Shown: positions 53,105-62,198 of the stretch, piece by piece
How the letters are laid out: every line of letters begins with the position of its first letter
Position numbering within the stretch: the first letter of the stretch is position 1
NCBI RefSeq assembly: GCF_902833055.1
Contig: NZ_CADFEJ010000010.1
Span: 124,001 to 188,000 of the forward strand
DNA: 64,000 nucleotides
Reading direction: 5' to 3'
Source of the DNA: Burkholderia territorii
Lineage (GTDB): Bacteria; Pseudomonadota; Gammaproteobacteria; Burkholderiales; Burkholderiaceae
The notes under the pieces: generated by a model
What the model was told of the DNA's origin: nothing
Databases searched by the model: none
What the model saw: only the letters and a program-made list of their open reading frames with translations
Program-made: the position numbers and the translations under genes

Positions 53105-53640
53105 CTCCCGCCTTTTTGACGCCGAGCCCGCTGGGCGACATCGCCATCCGTATCGAAGACGATGTGTTGACGGGCCTCTTCTTCGTCGGCCAGAAATACT
53201 ATCCGTCCCTCACGATCGCGCCGGATGCGACCGGCGGCGCACGCAACGCGTCGCCGCTCGCGCGCAAGGTCGCCGATGAAATCGCCGAATACTTCACCGG
53301 CGTGCGCGAGACCTTCTCCGTGCCGATTCACCTGCGCGGCACCGCGTTTCAGCGCAGCGTGTGGAAGGAACTGCTCGCGATTCCGTTCGGCGAACTCGTG
53401 TCGTACGGGGACATCACCGAACGTATCGGACTACCGATGAGTGCCGCGCGCGCCGTCGGCGGCGCGGTGGGCCGCAATCCCGTGTCGATCATGGTGCCGT
53501 GCCACCGCGTGATCGGCGCGCCGGGCAGCCTGACCGGTTATGCCGGCGGCATCGAACGCAAGCGTGCGTTGCTGTCGCTCGAAGGCGCCAGGTTCGCGCG
53601 CGCGGAACACCATCCGACTCAGCAGGCGTTCGCGTTCTGA
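53101..53640 (+). CDS. ogt: Methylated-DNA-protein-cysteine methyltransferase
   Basis: 179 residues. Active site PCHRVIG, preceded by the helix-turn-helix RAVGGAVGRNPVSIMV and the RGTAFQRSVWKELL segment; all diagnostic of O6-alkylguanine methyltransferases. Repairs O6-methylguanine by suicide transfer to its Cys. The four-base overlap with the Ada/AlkA gene gives one unit for the adaptive response. Confidence 0.94.
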   Translation: MTPAFLTPSPLGDIAIRIEDDVLTGLFFVGQKYYPSLTIAPDATGGARNASPLARKVADEIAEYFTGVRETFSVPIHLRGTAFQRSVWKELLAIPFGELVSYGDITERIGLPMSAARAVGGAVGRNPVSIMVPCHRVIGAPGSLTGYAGGIERKRALLSLEGARFARAEHHPTQQAFAF

Positions 53641-53675
53641 CGTCGCGCGTGCAGGTGTCGCGCGCGTCGTGTGGG

Positions 53676-54173
53676 CTAGTCGTTGCCGCGCTTGCGCATC
53701 GCGTGCGTGACCCGCGCGTTCGCCTCGAACTTCGCACGATGCGTCGAGAAGAACGTCCGCACATTGCGGACGTTCGATGCGCCGGTGAACAGCCGCCGCG
53801 CGAACGCGTCGTATTCGGCGACGTCGGCCAGATCGGCCACCACCACGAAATCCGGCCCCGGCGACACGCGGTAGCACTGCGTGACCGTCGGCTCCGCGCA
53901 TACGTAGGCCTCGAACGCGTCGTAGTCTTCCGCCGTCTGCCGGTCGAGGCTGATTTCGATCAAGGCCGTGACGGTCGTGCCGATCGCGACCGGATCGAGC
54001 ACCGCGACCTGCCGGCGGATCACGCCAGCTTCCGTCAGCCGCCGCACGCGGCGCATGCAGGTCGGCGGCGACGACAGCGCGCGCTCGGCGAGTTGCAGGT
54101 TCGACACCGATGCGTCGTCCTGCAGGATCGCGAGAATGCGCAGGTCGAGATCGTCGAGCGTGATGCCGGCCAT
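53676..54173 (-). CDS. Lrp/AsnC-family transcriptional regulator
   Basis: 165 residues. N-terminal HTH LDDLDLRILAILQDDASVSNLQLAERAL and a RAM effector domain (about 70-150). AGGAG stands 6 nt before the ATG at 54173; a TTG two codons earlier is the longer option. Divergent from glmS, with two GAAATT-T-AATTTC palindromes in the 157-bp gap, so it probably regulates glmS and itself in response to an amino acid. Confidence 0.9.
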   Translation of the reverse strand: MAGITLDDLDLRILAILQDDASVSNLQLAERALSSPPTCMRRVRRLTEAGVIRRQVAVLDPVAIGTTVTALIEISLDRQTAEDYDAFEAYVCAEPTVTQCYRVSPGPDFVVVADLADVAEYDAFARRLFTGASNVRNVRTFFSTHRAKFEANARVTHAMRKRGND

Positions 54174-54197
54174 CGGCAACTCCTTTCGGTCATGACG

Positions 54198-54213
54198 TGA
54201 AATTTAATTTCAA
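54198..54213. promoter_or_regulatory. AT palindrome, Lrp-type operator (site 1)
   Basis: GAAATT-T-AATTTC, perfect 13-bp core with TG/CAA flanks, beginning 25 bp from the Lrp start codon. A near copy lies 59 bp further at 54256-54272. Confidence 0.7.
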
Positions 54214-54255
54214 CATGATACACGGCATGCTGTCCGTTTCATTTCTGTACATATT

Positions 54256-54272
54256 TTGAAATTTAATTCCAA
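54256..54272. promoter_or_regulatory. AT palindrome, Lrp-type operator (site 2)
   Basis: TTGAAATTTAATTCCAA, matching site 1 at all but one core base, 58-74 bp before the glmS start. Two sites about 5.6 helical turns apart fit looping or wrapping by an Lrp octamer. Confidence 0.7.
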
Positions 54273-54329
54273 TCGACCGCCCCTACCATCGCTGTCACGG
54301 ATCCAGACAGGACATTTACGGAGCGCGAT

Positions 54330-56159
54330 ATGTGTGGAATTGTCGGGGCGGTTGCCCAGCGGGACATCCTGCCGAACCTCGTCGAGGGCCTGAAGCGGCT
54401 CGAATACCGCGGCTACGACTCGTGCGGCGTCGTGGTCTATCGCGACCGTGCGCTGGCACGCGCGCGCAGCGTCGAGCGCGTCGCCAACCTGCAGCGTGAG
54501 ATCGCCGCGCACGCGCTGTCCGGCTACACCGGCATCGCCCATACGCGCTGGGCAACGCACGGCGCGCCCGTCACGCTCAACGCGCATCCGCACTTCTCGC
54601 CGAGCGACGACAACGCGCGCATCGCGCTGTCGCACAACGGGATCATCGAGAACTGCGATCAACTGCGCGCGGAATTGCAGGCGCACGGCTATGTATTCGC
54701 GAGCCAGACCGACAGCGAAGCGATCGCGCATCTGATCGATCATCTGTACGACGGCGACCTGTTCGACGCGGTGCGCCGCGCGGTCGCACGACTGCGCGGC
54801 AGCTATGCGATCGCGGTGATGTGCCGCGACGAGCCGCACCGGATCGTCGGTGCGCGCGACGGGATGCCGCTCGTCGTCGGCGTCGGCGATGGCGAGAATT
54901 TCCTGGCATCGGATGCGATCGCGTTATCGGGCGTCACCGATCGCATCGCCTATCTGGAGAACGGCGACGTTGCCGATATCCAGCTGCATCGCTACTGGAT
55001 CGTCGATGCGGCCGGCCAGCGCGTGGAGCGCGTGGTGCAACGGGTCGCCGCGCACAGCGGCGCGGCCGAGCTCGGCTCGTATCGCTATTACATGCAGAAG
55101 GAAATCTTCGAGCAGCCGCAGGCAGTGGCCGATACGCTGCTCGACGTCGCGTCGATCATGCCCGAGCTGTTCGGCGATGGCGCATGGCGCGTGTTCAACG
55201 ACGTCGATTCGGTGTTGCTGCTCGCGTGCGGCGGCAGTTATCACGCGGCGCTGACCGCGAAGTACTGGATCGAGAGCATCGCGAAGCTGCCGGCGAGCGT
55301 CGAGATCGCGAGCGAGTTTCGCTATCGCGACAGCGTGCCGAATCCGCGCACGCTGGTCGTCGCGGTGTCGCAGAGCGGCGAGACGGCCGACGTGCTCGGC
55401 GCCGTGCATGTCGCGAAGCAGCGCGGGATGATGCATACGCTCGCGATCTGCAACGTCGCGACAAGCGCGCTGATGCGCGAATGCGCGCTGCAGTTCGTCA
55501 CGCGTGCGGGAATCGAGATCGGGGTCGCTTCGACGAAGGCCTTTACCACGCAACTCGTTGCGTTGTTCTTGCTGACGCTGTCACTGGCGCAGGTGCGCGG
55601 GCGCTTGAGCGATGACGAGGAAAAGAAGCACTTGCGCGCGCTGCGGCATCTGCCCGATGCGATGTCGAAGGTGCTCGCGCTGGAGCCGCAGATCATGGGC
55701 TGGTCGGAGTTGCTCGCGCGACGCGACAACATGCTGTTTCTCGGGCGCGGGATGCATTATCCGATCGCGCTCGAAGGCGCGCTGAAGATGAAGGAGATTT
55801 CGTACATCCATGCAGAGGCTTATCCCGCCGGGGAGTTGAAGCACGGGCCGCTGGCGCTGGTCAGTCATGAAATGCCGGTGATTGCCGTGGCGCCGAATGA
55901 CGTGCTGCTGGAAAAGCTCCGGTCGAACATGCATGAGGTCAGTGCGCGGAACGGCAGGCTTTTCGTATTCGCGGATGTGGACTGCGGGCTGGTGCCGAGT
56001 GACGGGATCGAGGTGATTCGGCTGAATGAATACTACGGGCCGCTTTCGCCGATTCTGCATACGGTGCCGATGCAGTTGCTGGCTTATCACGCGGCGTTGG
56101 CGAGGGGCACGGATATCGACAAGCCAAGGAATCTGGCGAAGTCGGTGACGGTGGAGTGA
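54330..56159 (+). CDS. glmS: Glutamine-fructose-6-phosphate aminotransferase (isomerising)
   Basis: 609 residues, the full family length. [12 protein letters not shown] places the catalytic Cys2 of the glutaminase domain; HTRWATHG and ENCDQLR follow. Two SIS domains complete the protein, with [12 protein letters not shown] and [13 protein letters not shown]. Makes glucosamine-6-phosphate for the cell wall and surface glycans. The Lrp neighbour is unusual for a housekeeping glmS and suggests a second, regulated copy. The last 300 nt use noticeably more A/T at third positions than the rest. Confidence 0.94.
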   Translation: MCGIVGAVAQRDILPNLVEGLKRLEYRGYDSCGVVVYRDRALARARSVERVANLQREIAAHALSGYTGIAHTRWATHGAPVTLNAHPHFSPSDDNARIALSHNGIIENCDQLRAELQAHGYVFASQTDSEAIAHLIDHLYDGDLFDAVRRAVARLRGSYAIAVMCRDEPHRIVGARDGMPLVVGVGDGENFLASDAIALSGVTDRIAYLENGDVADIQLHRYWIVDAAGQRVERVVQRVAAHSGAAELGSYRYYMQKEIFEQPQAVADTLLDVASIMPELFGDGAWRVFNDVDSVLLLACGGSYHAALTAKYWIESIAKLPASVEIASEFRYRDSVPNPRTLVVAVSQSGETADVLGAVHVAKQRGMMHTLAICNVATSALMRECALQFVTRAGIEIGVASTKAFTTQLVALFLLTLSLAQVRGRLSDDEEKKHLRALRHLPDAMSKVLALEPQIMGWSELLARRDNMLFLGRGMHYPIALEGALKMKEISYIHAEAYPAGELKHGPLALVSHEMPVIAVAPNDVLLEKLRSNMHEVSARNGRLFVFADVDCGLVPSDGIEVIRLNEYYGPLSPILHTVPMQLLAYHAALARGTDIDKPRNLAKSVTVE

Positions 56160-56371
56160 GGGTGTCTCGCTATCCGCAATATTCAAGGTAGCGCATTGCG
56201 AGGGAACTGCAAGTGCCGCCGAGCTACCGATTCGAATGAGTCGAAGCCGGCTCCCGCTATGCAGTTCCCAACCCGCGCTTCGAGAGCTCGAGCGCGACGC
56301 GCAATGTATCGACGAACTCACGAAACCGCACGCGCACATCCGTAATGCATGCGGTTTTTCAAACTGCCGCC

Positions 56372-56674
56372 TTACTTCGCAATAAGAAAGCGGTCGCGGT
56401 TCTTCGCGTCGCGAATCCACAGCGGGGCGCGGCCGCGGCCCGACCACGTCTCCCCGGTCTTCGGGTTTTGATATTTCGGCTCGGCCGTTCCTGCCGGTTT
56501 CGCGGCCGTCTTCGCGCGCTTACGACCAAAAATCTGTTCTTCAGTGATGCCGTACTCGTCAACGAGCTCGCGAATCTGCGCAATCACGGCTTCGAGCTCC
56601 GCGATGCGAGCGGCTTCGGCGCGCTTCTGGAGCGCGTCAAGTTGTGCCTTCAGCTTCTTGTAGGTTTCAGCCAT
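56372..56674 (-). CDS. H-NS-family nucleoid protein
   Basis: 100 residues. N-terminal coiled coil (about 1-45, AETYKKLKAQLDALQKRAE) and the C-terminal DNA-binding motif TWSGRGRAPLWI, the H-NS/BpH3-like consensus of Burkholderia. Silences AT-rich DNA. It sits near the AT-rich Lrp operators but nothing shows a direct link. TTCTCC in the complement gives a GGAGAA ribosome site 3-8 nt upstream. Confidence 0.92.
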   Translation of the reverse strand: MAETYKKLKAQLDALQKRAEAARIAELEAVIAQIRELVDEYGITEEQIFGRKRAKTAAKPAGTAEPKYQNPKTGETWSGRGRAPLWIRDAKNRDRFLIAK

Positions 56675-56749
56675 TCGTTAATTCTCCTGTATTTCGATAA
56701 CAATACGTAAATCCTGATAATTCATCAACCGTTCGGTCGCACGCAATCA

Positions 56750-57562
56750 CTACTTCGACAAACTCAGCTTCTTCGACAGCACGACGCCGCTCGACGGACT
56801 CACCAGCCGGATCGATTGGAGATCCATGTGCAACCTCGAGATCCGGGTCGTGATATCCGTCGGCTCGTCGATGCTCGGATCCGCATGCTCGGTTTGTTCG
56901 CTCAGATAAGGTCGAACCAGCCGCCCGGAAAACACGAGCGCGAAGTCGCCGTGCGCCTGGGCGTACATGGCGGGGGAAATCCGCATGCGACTGCGAATCG
57001 ACGTCTTTTTACCTTGGCCGGCATCGAGCTCGATGATGTCGACCTGCTGGACGTACCCTTTCGCCTTCGCTTCGGGTGCAATCACGAGCCCGCGTCCTCG
57101 CGGCCCCGTCGTGACCTTTCTGAGCAGGATGCTCGTGCGGTCGTCGCGCTCCGCGTCGAACAGGTCGACGTCCAGCGTCAACAGGTGTCGCTGCGACCGG
57201 TACCTCAGCCCGTACCGCACCGGCACCACGAACGTCACGTCACGATCGAGGCCGACTGCCGCCAGGTCGGGATTCGGGGCATGCCGATCGGTGGCGCTGG
57301 AGACGAGGCCGCGAACCCGTGTACTCAAAGAAGGTGCGGCAGCGCTGAAGTGCTGCTTCTTCAGCGCATCCCGGATTGCAACCGGATCGTCTCCGACGAT
57401 CGGTCGTCCGGAGGAGGCGTCGTGATCGACAGCGGACGCGACACCCGCCGTGCCGTCGACAGCCTGCGTGTCTGCGTATGCCGCCACTGGCGCCAGCATC
57501 GTCGCCAGGGCGACGCCCCACGCGATGCTCGAACGACGCAACTTGGATTTCCTGTGAAGCAC
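56750..57562 (-). CDS. Exported protein of unknown function
   Basis: 270 residues from GTG at 57562, with AGGAG 6 nt upstream; a longer TTG start lacks support. Signal peptide of about 30 residues (MLHRKSKLRRSS... ending AAYA-D). The mature protein has an extended beta-rich middle (FVVPVRYGLRYRSQRHLLTLDVDLFD) and no Cys. No family recognised. It lies 75 bp upstream of the H-NS-like gene on the same strand. Confidence 0.72.
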   Translation of the reverse strand: MLHRKSKLRRSSIAWGVALATMLAPVAAYADTQAVDGTAGVASAVDHDASSGRPIVGDDPVAIRDALKKQHFSAAAPSLSTRVRGLVSSATDRHAPNPDLAAVGLDRDVTFVVPVRYGLRYRSQRHLLTLDVDLFDAERDDRTSILLRKVTTGPRGRGLVIAPEAKAKGYVQQVDIIELDAGQGKKTSIRSRMRISPAMYAQAHGDFALVFSGRLVRPYLSEQTEHADPSIDEPTDITTRISRLHMDLQSIRLVSPSSGVVLSKKLSLSK

Positions 57563-57682
57563 GACGAACTCCTGATTCTCTTTCGGATCGGTCAACGACG
57601 AGCACTATAGGGCGGAATCACGCGAGACGCACCCAGTTTGCAATGACTCATGACGCGCTCGCCGATCAGGAAATCGGCATGC

Positions 57683-58498
57683 TCATTCCCGCCCGTCCTC
57701 CCTCCGATACTCCGCCGGCGCCTTCCCCACCAGCTTCCGAAAATCGCGCGTGAAATGCGCCTGGTCGAAATACCCCAACGACTGAGCCAGTTCCGCGAGA
57801 TCGACCGGCTCGCCGCCGGCGAGCTTGTCCGCAGCCTCGTGCAGGCGATAACGACAGATCACCCACTTCGGCGTCACACCCACGTAATTGGAAAAGAGCT
57901 GTTGCAGCGTGCGCTCGCTCATGCCCGCGCGCTCGGCCAGGTCGCGCACCTGCGTGAGCCCGAGGTCCTGCTGCAGCATCTGCAAGATCGCATGAATGCG
58001 CTCGACCTGCGGATCGGCCGTCGGCAGCACCCGCAACAACAACGCCTCGGCGGCGGCCACCATCCCGGCATCGTCCTCGGCTCCGAGCACGGCGTCTTCG
58101 GCTTGCGCATCGTCACAATCGAGCAGCGTCGACACCGGGAGAATCTTGTCGGTCGCCAAATGCACCGGCTTGCCGAAGAACGCCCGGAATGCCCCCGGCC
58201 GAAACCGCAAGCCGATCACCGTCCCGGCCCCGGCCAGCGTCGTCTCGAACGCGCCCGACACGACCCCGAAGATGCCCGTCCGCCGCCGGTCGAACACCAG
58301 ATTCACGCACGGATACGGCAGCGTGCGCTGCACATACGGCGGCTGGTCGCGCAGATCCCATTCGACGATCCAGTGGTGATCCAGCACCCCGGCCAGTTCG
58401 GCACACGGGTAATAGCGATTCAGGCGGAAGCGCTGATTGAAGGCTTTCGGGCCAACGACGCCCTTGGGCGTCTCGGTCACGTTACGCAAGTCGGCCAT
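57683..58498 (-). CDS. AraC-family transcriptional regulator
   Basis: 271 residues. N-terminal DUF6597-like domain (about 20-110) and C-terminal AraC HTH (about 165-265: VRDLAERAGMSERTLQQLFSNY, then ELAQSLGYFDQAHFTRDFRKLVG). Divergent from the GST gene 120 bp away, which may be its target. Confidence 0.9.
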   Translation of the reverse strand: MADLRNVTETPKGVVGPKAFNQRFRLNRYYPCAELAGVLDHHWIVEWDLRDQPPYVQRTLPYPCVNLVFDRRRTGIFGVVSGAFETTLAGAGTVIGLRFRPGAFRAFFGKPVHLATDKILPVSTLLDCDDAQAEDAVLGAEDDAGMVAAAEALLLRVLPTADPQVERIHAILQMLQQDLGLTQVRDLAERAGMSERTLQQLFSNYVGVTPKWVICRYRLHEAADKLAGGEPVDLAELAQSLGYFDQAHFTRDFRKLVGKAPAEYRREDGRE

Positions 58499-58618
58499 GG
58501 TGACGAGCCATCGGGATGATTGCGTGATGATGCACCGCCACAGCGGATTTTTCCAAGACGAAGCCGCGCGGCCGTCCTACATTGGAACACTCGTCCCGAA
58601 CGCACACCGGAGCCCGCG

Positions 58619-59278
58619 ATGCCGCAAGACCGTCACCTGACCCTGTACCACTCGCCGCGCAGCCGATCGGCCGGCGCGCGGATGCTGCTCGAGGAACTGA
58701 GCGCCGACTATGAACTGCACGTGTTCGACCTCTGCGCCGGCAAGCATCACGACGCCGAATACCTCGGCATCAATCCGATGGGCAAGGTGCCGGCGCTGCG
58801 TCACGGCGACGTGATCGTGACCGAGCAGGCCGCCGTCTACATGTACGCGGCGGAACTGTATCCGGAAGCCGGCCTGTCGCCGGCGCCCGGCGATTTACTG
58901 CGCGGCCCGTATCTGCGCTGGATGACGTTCTACGGCTCGTGCCTCGAACCGGCCGTCGTCGACCGCTCGAAGAATCGTCCACCCGCGGCGTACTCGACGT
59001 CGCCCTACGGCGACTTCGATGCCGTCATCAACGCGATCGATACACAACTGGAAAAGGGACCGTGGCTGCTGGGCGAGCGCTTCACGGCCGCCGACGTGCT
59101 GTGGGGCTCCGCGCTGCACTGGACCACGATGTTCAAGCTCGTGCCCGAGACGCCGAACATTCGCGCCTATATCGATCGCGTTCTTGCCCGCCCGGCCATC
59201 CAGCGCGCGCAGGCGGCGGATGCGGCGCTCGCGGCCGAGCAGGACAAGGCCAAAGCGGCAGCGTCCGCTGCAAGGTAG
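58619..59278 (+). CDS. Glutathione S-transferase
   Basis: 219 residues. Thioredoxin-like N-terminal half with LTLYHSPRSRSAGARMLLEEL and NPMGKVPALRHGD (cis-Pro), then an all-helical C-terminal half with FTAADVLWGSALHW. Ser in the SPRSRS loop is the likely activating residue, as in beta/theta-like bacterial GSTs. Roles in detoxification or maleylpyruvate isomerisation are possible; the hydroxyquinol operon is near but on the other strand. Confidence 0.88.
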   Translation: MPQDRHLTLYHSPRSRSAGARMLLEELSADYELHVFDLCAGKHHDAEYLGINPMGKVPALRHGDVIVTEQAAVYMYAAELYPEAGLSPAPGDLLRGPYLRWMTFYGSCLEPAVVDRSKNRPPAAYSTSPYGDFDAVINAIDTQLEKGPWLLGERFTAADVLWGSALHWTTMFKLVPETPNIRAYIDRVLARPAIQRAQAADAALAAEQDKAKAAASAAR

Positions 59279-59282
59279 CCAA

Positions 59283-59319
59283 GTGCCGGGCGGACCTTGA
59301 CGCACGGCCCGCCCGGCAC
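59283..59319. terminator. Hairpin between convergent GST and porin genes
   Basis: GTGCCGGGCGGACC pairs with GGCCCGCCCGGCAC over 14 bp with one mismatch and a 9-nt loop. It fills the 45-bp gap between the stops. No T-tract; likely bidirectional terminator. Confidence 0.55.
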
Positions 59320-59323
59320 GCCG

Positions 59324-60412
59324 TCAGAACATCGTGTGCACGCCGACGCGCGCCACGGCCTGACTCGCCGAACTCGACGCCCCGTTCGGATCGAGCACGC
59401 CGTTGATCTGTGCGTTGGCTCCGCTGTTCGCACGCTGATAATCCGCCGACACGTAAACCATCGTCCGCTTCGACAACAAGTATTGAAGCGCGACGCTGAC
59501 CTGATGCGCATGGTTGTCGTTCACGGCTTCGTTGCCCTTCATGTACATGTATTTCGCGCCGAGAAAGATGTCCGGCCTGACGCGCCATACGCCACCGGCT
59601 TCGGCCATCCACACGCCCGCGTCGTTGAACGAATTGCGCACGGTGGTCAGCAACGCCTTCGCGGTCACCGCGCCGAAGTCGTAGTGCATTCCAATGCCCC
59701 AGTTGCGCACACTGGTCGACGGCGTGCCGGGCGCCGGACCATACTTCTCGTTCGTATAGGCCGCACCGATACCCAACGCTCCGACTTCGTAGTTCAGCCC
59801 GGCGCTCACGGTATTGTCGGCACCGACGGAACCCGCCACGCCACCGAACGCATACATCGCGCCCCCGGAAAACCCGGCAATCGTCGGCGAACTGTATTTG
59901 ACGGAATTCGCAACCGGCTTGCTGCCCGCCGTGCGGTCCCAGTCGAATGCGCCGGTCGGATTGCCCGGCAGCGCGAGACGCTGGAACGGGCCGTTCCTGA
60001 ACCCGTACAGCCCCGTCAGATCCATCGAGATCGCGTTGCCCCTCGCAAACAGGGAATCGACCATGAAGTCGTATTGATTCCCCAGCCTGACGCTGCCGAA
60101 CCGGTCGCTCTCGATGCCCACGTATGCGTTGCGCCCGAAGATGCCGGTGCCGACGATGCTGCCGTTCGCCATCGAGAACTGGTTCACGAGCGCGAACGTC
60201 GCGTGATATCCGCCGCCGAGATCTTCCGTGCCGCGCAAGCCGAACAGGTTCGGCGTAAAGATGCCGTCGTCGAACTTGACGTTCTTTCCACCGCCCTCGT
60301 TGCTGACATACGAGATGCCACTGTCGATCAAGCCGAACATGGTCACGCTGCTCTGCGCGTACGCAACCGGCGCGATGGCAAGCATCGCGACTGCTCCAAA
60401 CCTGAGTTTCAT
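59324..60412 (-). CDS. OmpC-like outer-membrane porin
   Basis: 362 residues. Signal peptide 1-19 (MKLRFGAVAMLAIAPVAYA), mature QSSVTMFGLIDSGISYVS, and a barrel ending in GVHTMF with terminal Phe. A trimeric diffusion porin. Start at 60412 is chosen for the signal peptide; the upstream frame is unsupported. It follows the hydroxyquinol operon in the same direction after 226 bp, so it may admit an aromatic substrate. Confidence 0.92.
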   Translation of the reverse strand: MKLRFGAVAMLAIAPVAYAQSSVTMFGLIDSGISYVSNEGGGKNVKFDDGIFTPNLFGLRGTEDLGGGYHATFALVNQFSMANGSIVGTGIFGRNAYVGIESDRFGSVRLGNQYDFMVDSLFARGNAISMDLTGLYGFRNGPFQRLALPGNPTGAFDWDRTAGSKPVANSVKYSSPTIAGFSGGAMYAFGGVAGSVGADNTVSAGLNYEVGALGIGAAYTNEKYGPAPGTPSTSVRNWGIGMHYDFGAVTAKALLTTVRNSFNDAGVWMAEAGGVWRVRPDIFLGAKYMYMKGNEAVNDNHAHQVSVALQYLLSKRTMVYVSADYQRANSGANAQINGVLDPNGASSSASQAVARVGVHTMF

Positions 60413-60638
60413 TGTGTCTCCGTCTTTTTTGTCGATGGGAATCGGGCACTCGTCCGATTCTTCGTGAAACAACGATTTCCCCGGCCCGGCTTCGAATTCA
60501 TCCGGGTCGTGAAAATGGTTACTTGATTAGCTTTACTGATTGAATGGAGCGGATGAAATCCAGTTTATTGCCGATTTCATCCCGCGTCATTCGATTACAG
60601 CGCGGCCCGTATCCAGTCGCGCAATCCGGCCTTCAGAA

Positions 60639-60974
60639 TCAGGCGCTGCGACAAATCACCCACGCCGCCGAATCCACCTCGACGGCCACGGCTTCCAGCC
60701 CGGCACCCGAACATGGCCCGTCGATGCACACGCCATCGTCGAACCGGAACAACGCGCTGTGATGCGCGCACATCAGCACCTGGGACCGATAGCAGGAAAC
60801 GTTGCCCGGCACGAAATCGAGCGGAACCGAGAAATGCGGGCAACGATTCACGTAAGCCCACACCTGCTCCCCGCGCCGCACGACGACGACAGGGCGCCCG
60901 ATGCGCGCTTCGTCGACGACGTGTGCCCCGCCGTCCGGCACGTCGGAGAAGCGGCAGAGTCGAGCGGCACCCAT
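60639..60974 (-). CDS. Rieske [2Fe-2S] ferredoxin
   Basis: 111 residues with the Rieske pattern C-x-H (NRCPHFS) and C-x-x-H (LMCAHHSALF). Typical of electron carriers for Rieske or flavin oxygenases. Last gene of the hydroxyquinol operon, 3 nt after the YciI gene. No hydroxylase is in view; the partner is probably outside the window. Confidence 0.9.
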   Translation of the reverse strand: MGAARLCRFSDVPDGGAHVVDEARIGRPVVVVRRGEQVWAYVNRCPHFSVPLDFVPGNVSCYRSQVLMCAHHSALFRFDDGVCIDGPCSGAGLEAVAVEVDSAAWVICRSA

Positions 60975-60977
60975 GAT

Positions 60978-61289
60978 TCACGCTCTCCGTTCGGGATTGC
61001 CGAGGCTCCAGTCCCACGGTCGTACCTCCACGCGCGAGAACAACCCCTCCTTCACGTACGGATCGTTGCCGACGAACTGCATCACCGCATCGATGTCGTC
61101 GGCTTCGACGACGAGCAACGTGCCGTTCATCGCATCGCCCTGCGGATTGAGCGTCGGGCCGCCGAGCCGCACATAGACGCCGTGCTGCGCGGCGGAGCGC
61201 AGGTAGGTCCGATGCGTGGACCGCACGCGGTCGCGCACTTCGCGCATGCCGGGCTGGTCGGTCGCAAACACCGCAAAGAATCGCGCCAT
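60978..61289 (-). CDS. YciI-family protein
   Basis: 103 residues: MARFFAVFATDQPGMREVR, then VEADDIDAVMQFVGNDPYVKEGL, the YCII dimeric ferredoxin-like fold. In aromatic operons such proteins often act as lactone isomerases or dehalogenase-like helpers, though the activity here is unknown. Starts 5 nt after the dioxygenase. Confidence 0.87.
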   Translation of the reverse strand: MARFFAVFATDQPGMREVRDRVRSTHRTYLRSAAQHGVYVRLGGPTLNPQGDAMNGTLLVVEADDIDAVMQFVGNDPYVKEGLFSRVEVRPWDWSLGNPERRA

Positions 61290-61294
61290 GTCGG

Positions 61295-62170
61295 TCAGCT
61301 CCGGTCGAGCACGAAGTCGTACGTCGCTTCGCGGTACGCACCGCTCATCCCGAACCGACGCGCGAGTTCATCGTCCGCCGCACGCGGACGATAGGCCACC
61401 ATCAGCGACGGCTTCACGCCGAAGACGGCATCCGACTTCAGATACACATCCTCCTCGTCGAACAGGTGCGTGACGAGCTTGCGGTAGCCCGGCGCGTCGA
61501 TCATGAAGTGCAGATGCGCGGGCCGCCACGGATGACGGCCGGTGGCATCGAGCATCTTCCCGACCGGGCCGTCGGTCGGAATCGGGTAGCTGACCGGCAG
61601 AATGGTCGTGATCGCGTAACGGCCTTCGGCGTCGGTGCGATAGCGGCCGCGCAGGTTGCCGTGCGGCTGCGCGGTGTCCTGCCCGGAATACATGCCGTTT
61701 TCCGCCGTCTGCCACACGTCGAGCACGGCGTCGCGCACCGGCGCGCCGTCGGTGTCGAGCACGCGGCCATGCACGACGACGGGTGTGCCTGGCGTCAACG
61801 CCATGTTCTCGCCATACGCGCGCTCGGGCATGCCTTCGATGTAGAACGGGCCGAATACGGTCGTTTCCGTCGCGCCGGTGGCGAAGCGATGGTTGATCGC
61901 ATCGACCAGCATCGACACGCCCAGCGTGTCGGACAGCAGGATGAATTCCTGGCGCACGACGTCGTCGCACATCTGCCCGGTTTCGGTCAGGAAGCGAATC
62001 GCGGCCATCCATTCGGCCTCGGTCAACTCCGTTTCGCGGACGAACGCATGCAGATGCCGCACGAGGCTCTGCATCAGCACGCGCAGGCGCGGGTTCGGCG
62101 TACCGTCGAAGCTGGCAACGACCTGCTCGGTCAGCCGCGTATCGCCGTCGTCATGAAGCTCATTAGTCAC
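61295..62170 (-). CDS. Hydroxyquinol 1,2-dioxygenase (intradiol)
   Basis: 291 residues. Fe(III) ligands line up as Tyr161 (NGMYSGQD), Tyr195 (LPVSYPIP), His219 and His221 (RPAHLHF). The helical N-terminal dimer domain and GATETTVFGPFYIEGMP fit hydroxyquinol rather than catechol enzymes. Opens 1,2,4-trihydroxybenzene to maleylacetate, the substrate of the reductase encoded just upstream. Confidence 0.92.
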   Translation of the reverse strand: MTNELHDDGDTRLTEQVVASFDGTPNPRLRVLMQSLVRHLHAFVRETELTEAEWMAAIRFLTETGQMCDDVVRQEFILLSDTLGVSMLVDAINHRFATGATETTVFGPFYIEGMPERAYGENMALTPGTPVVVHGRVLDTDGAPVRDAVLDVWQTAENGMYSGQDTAQPHGNLRGRYRTDAEGRYAITTILPVSYPIPTDGPVGKMLDATGRHPWRPAHLHFMIDAPGYRKLVTHLFDEEDVYLKSDAVFGVKPSLMVAYRPRAADDELARRFGMSGAYREATYDFVLDRS

Positions 62171-62198
62171 GTTCGTCTCCTGTCATGCAGCCGGCCGC

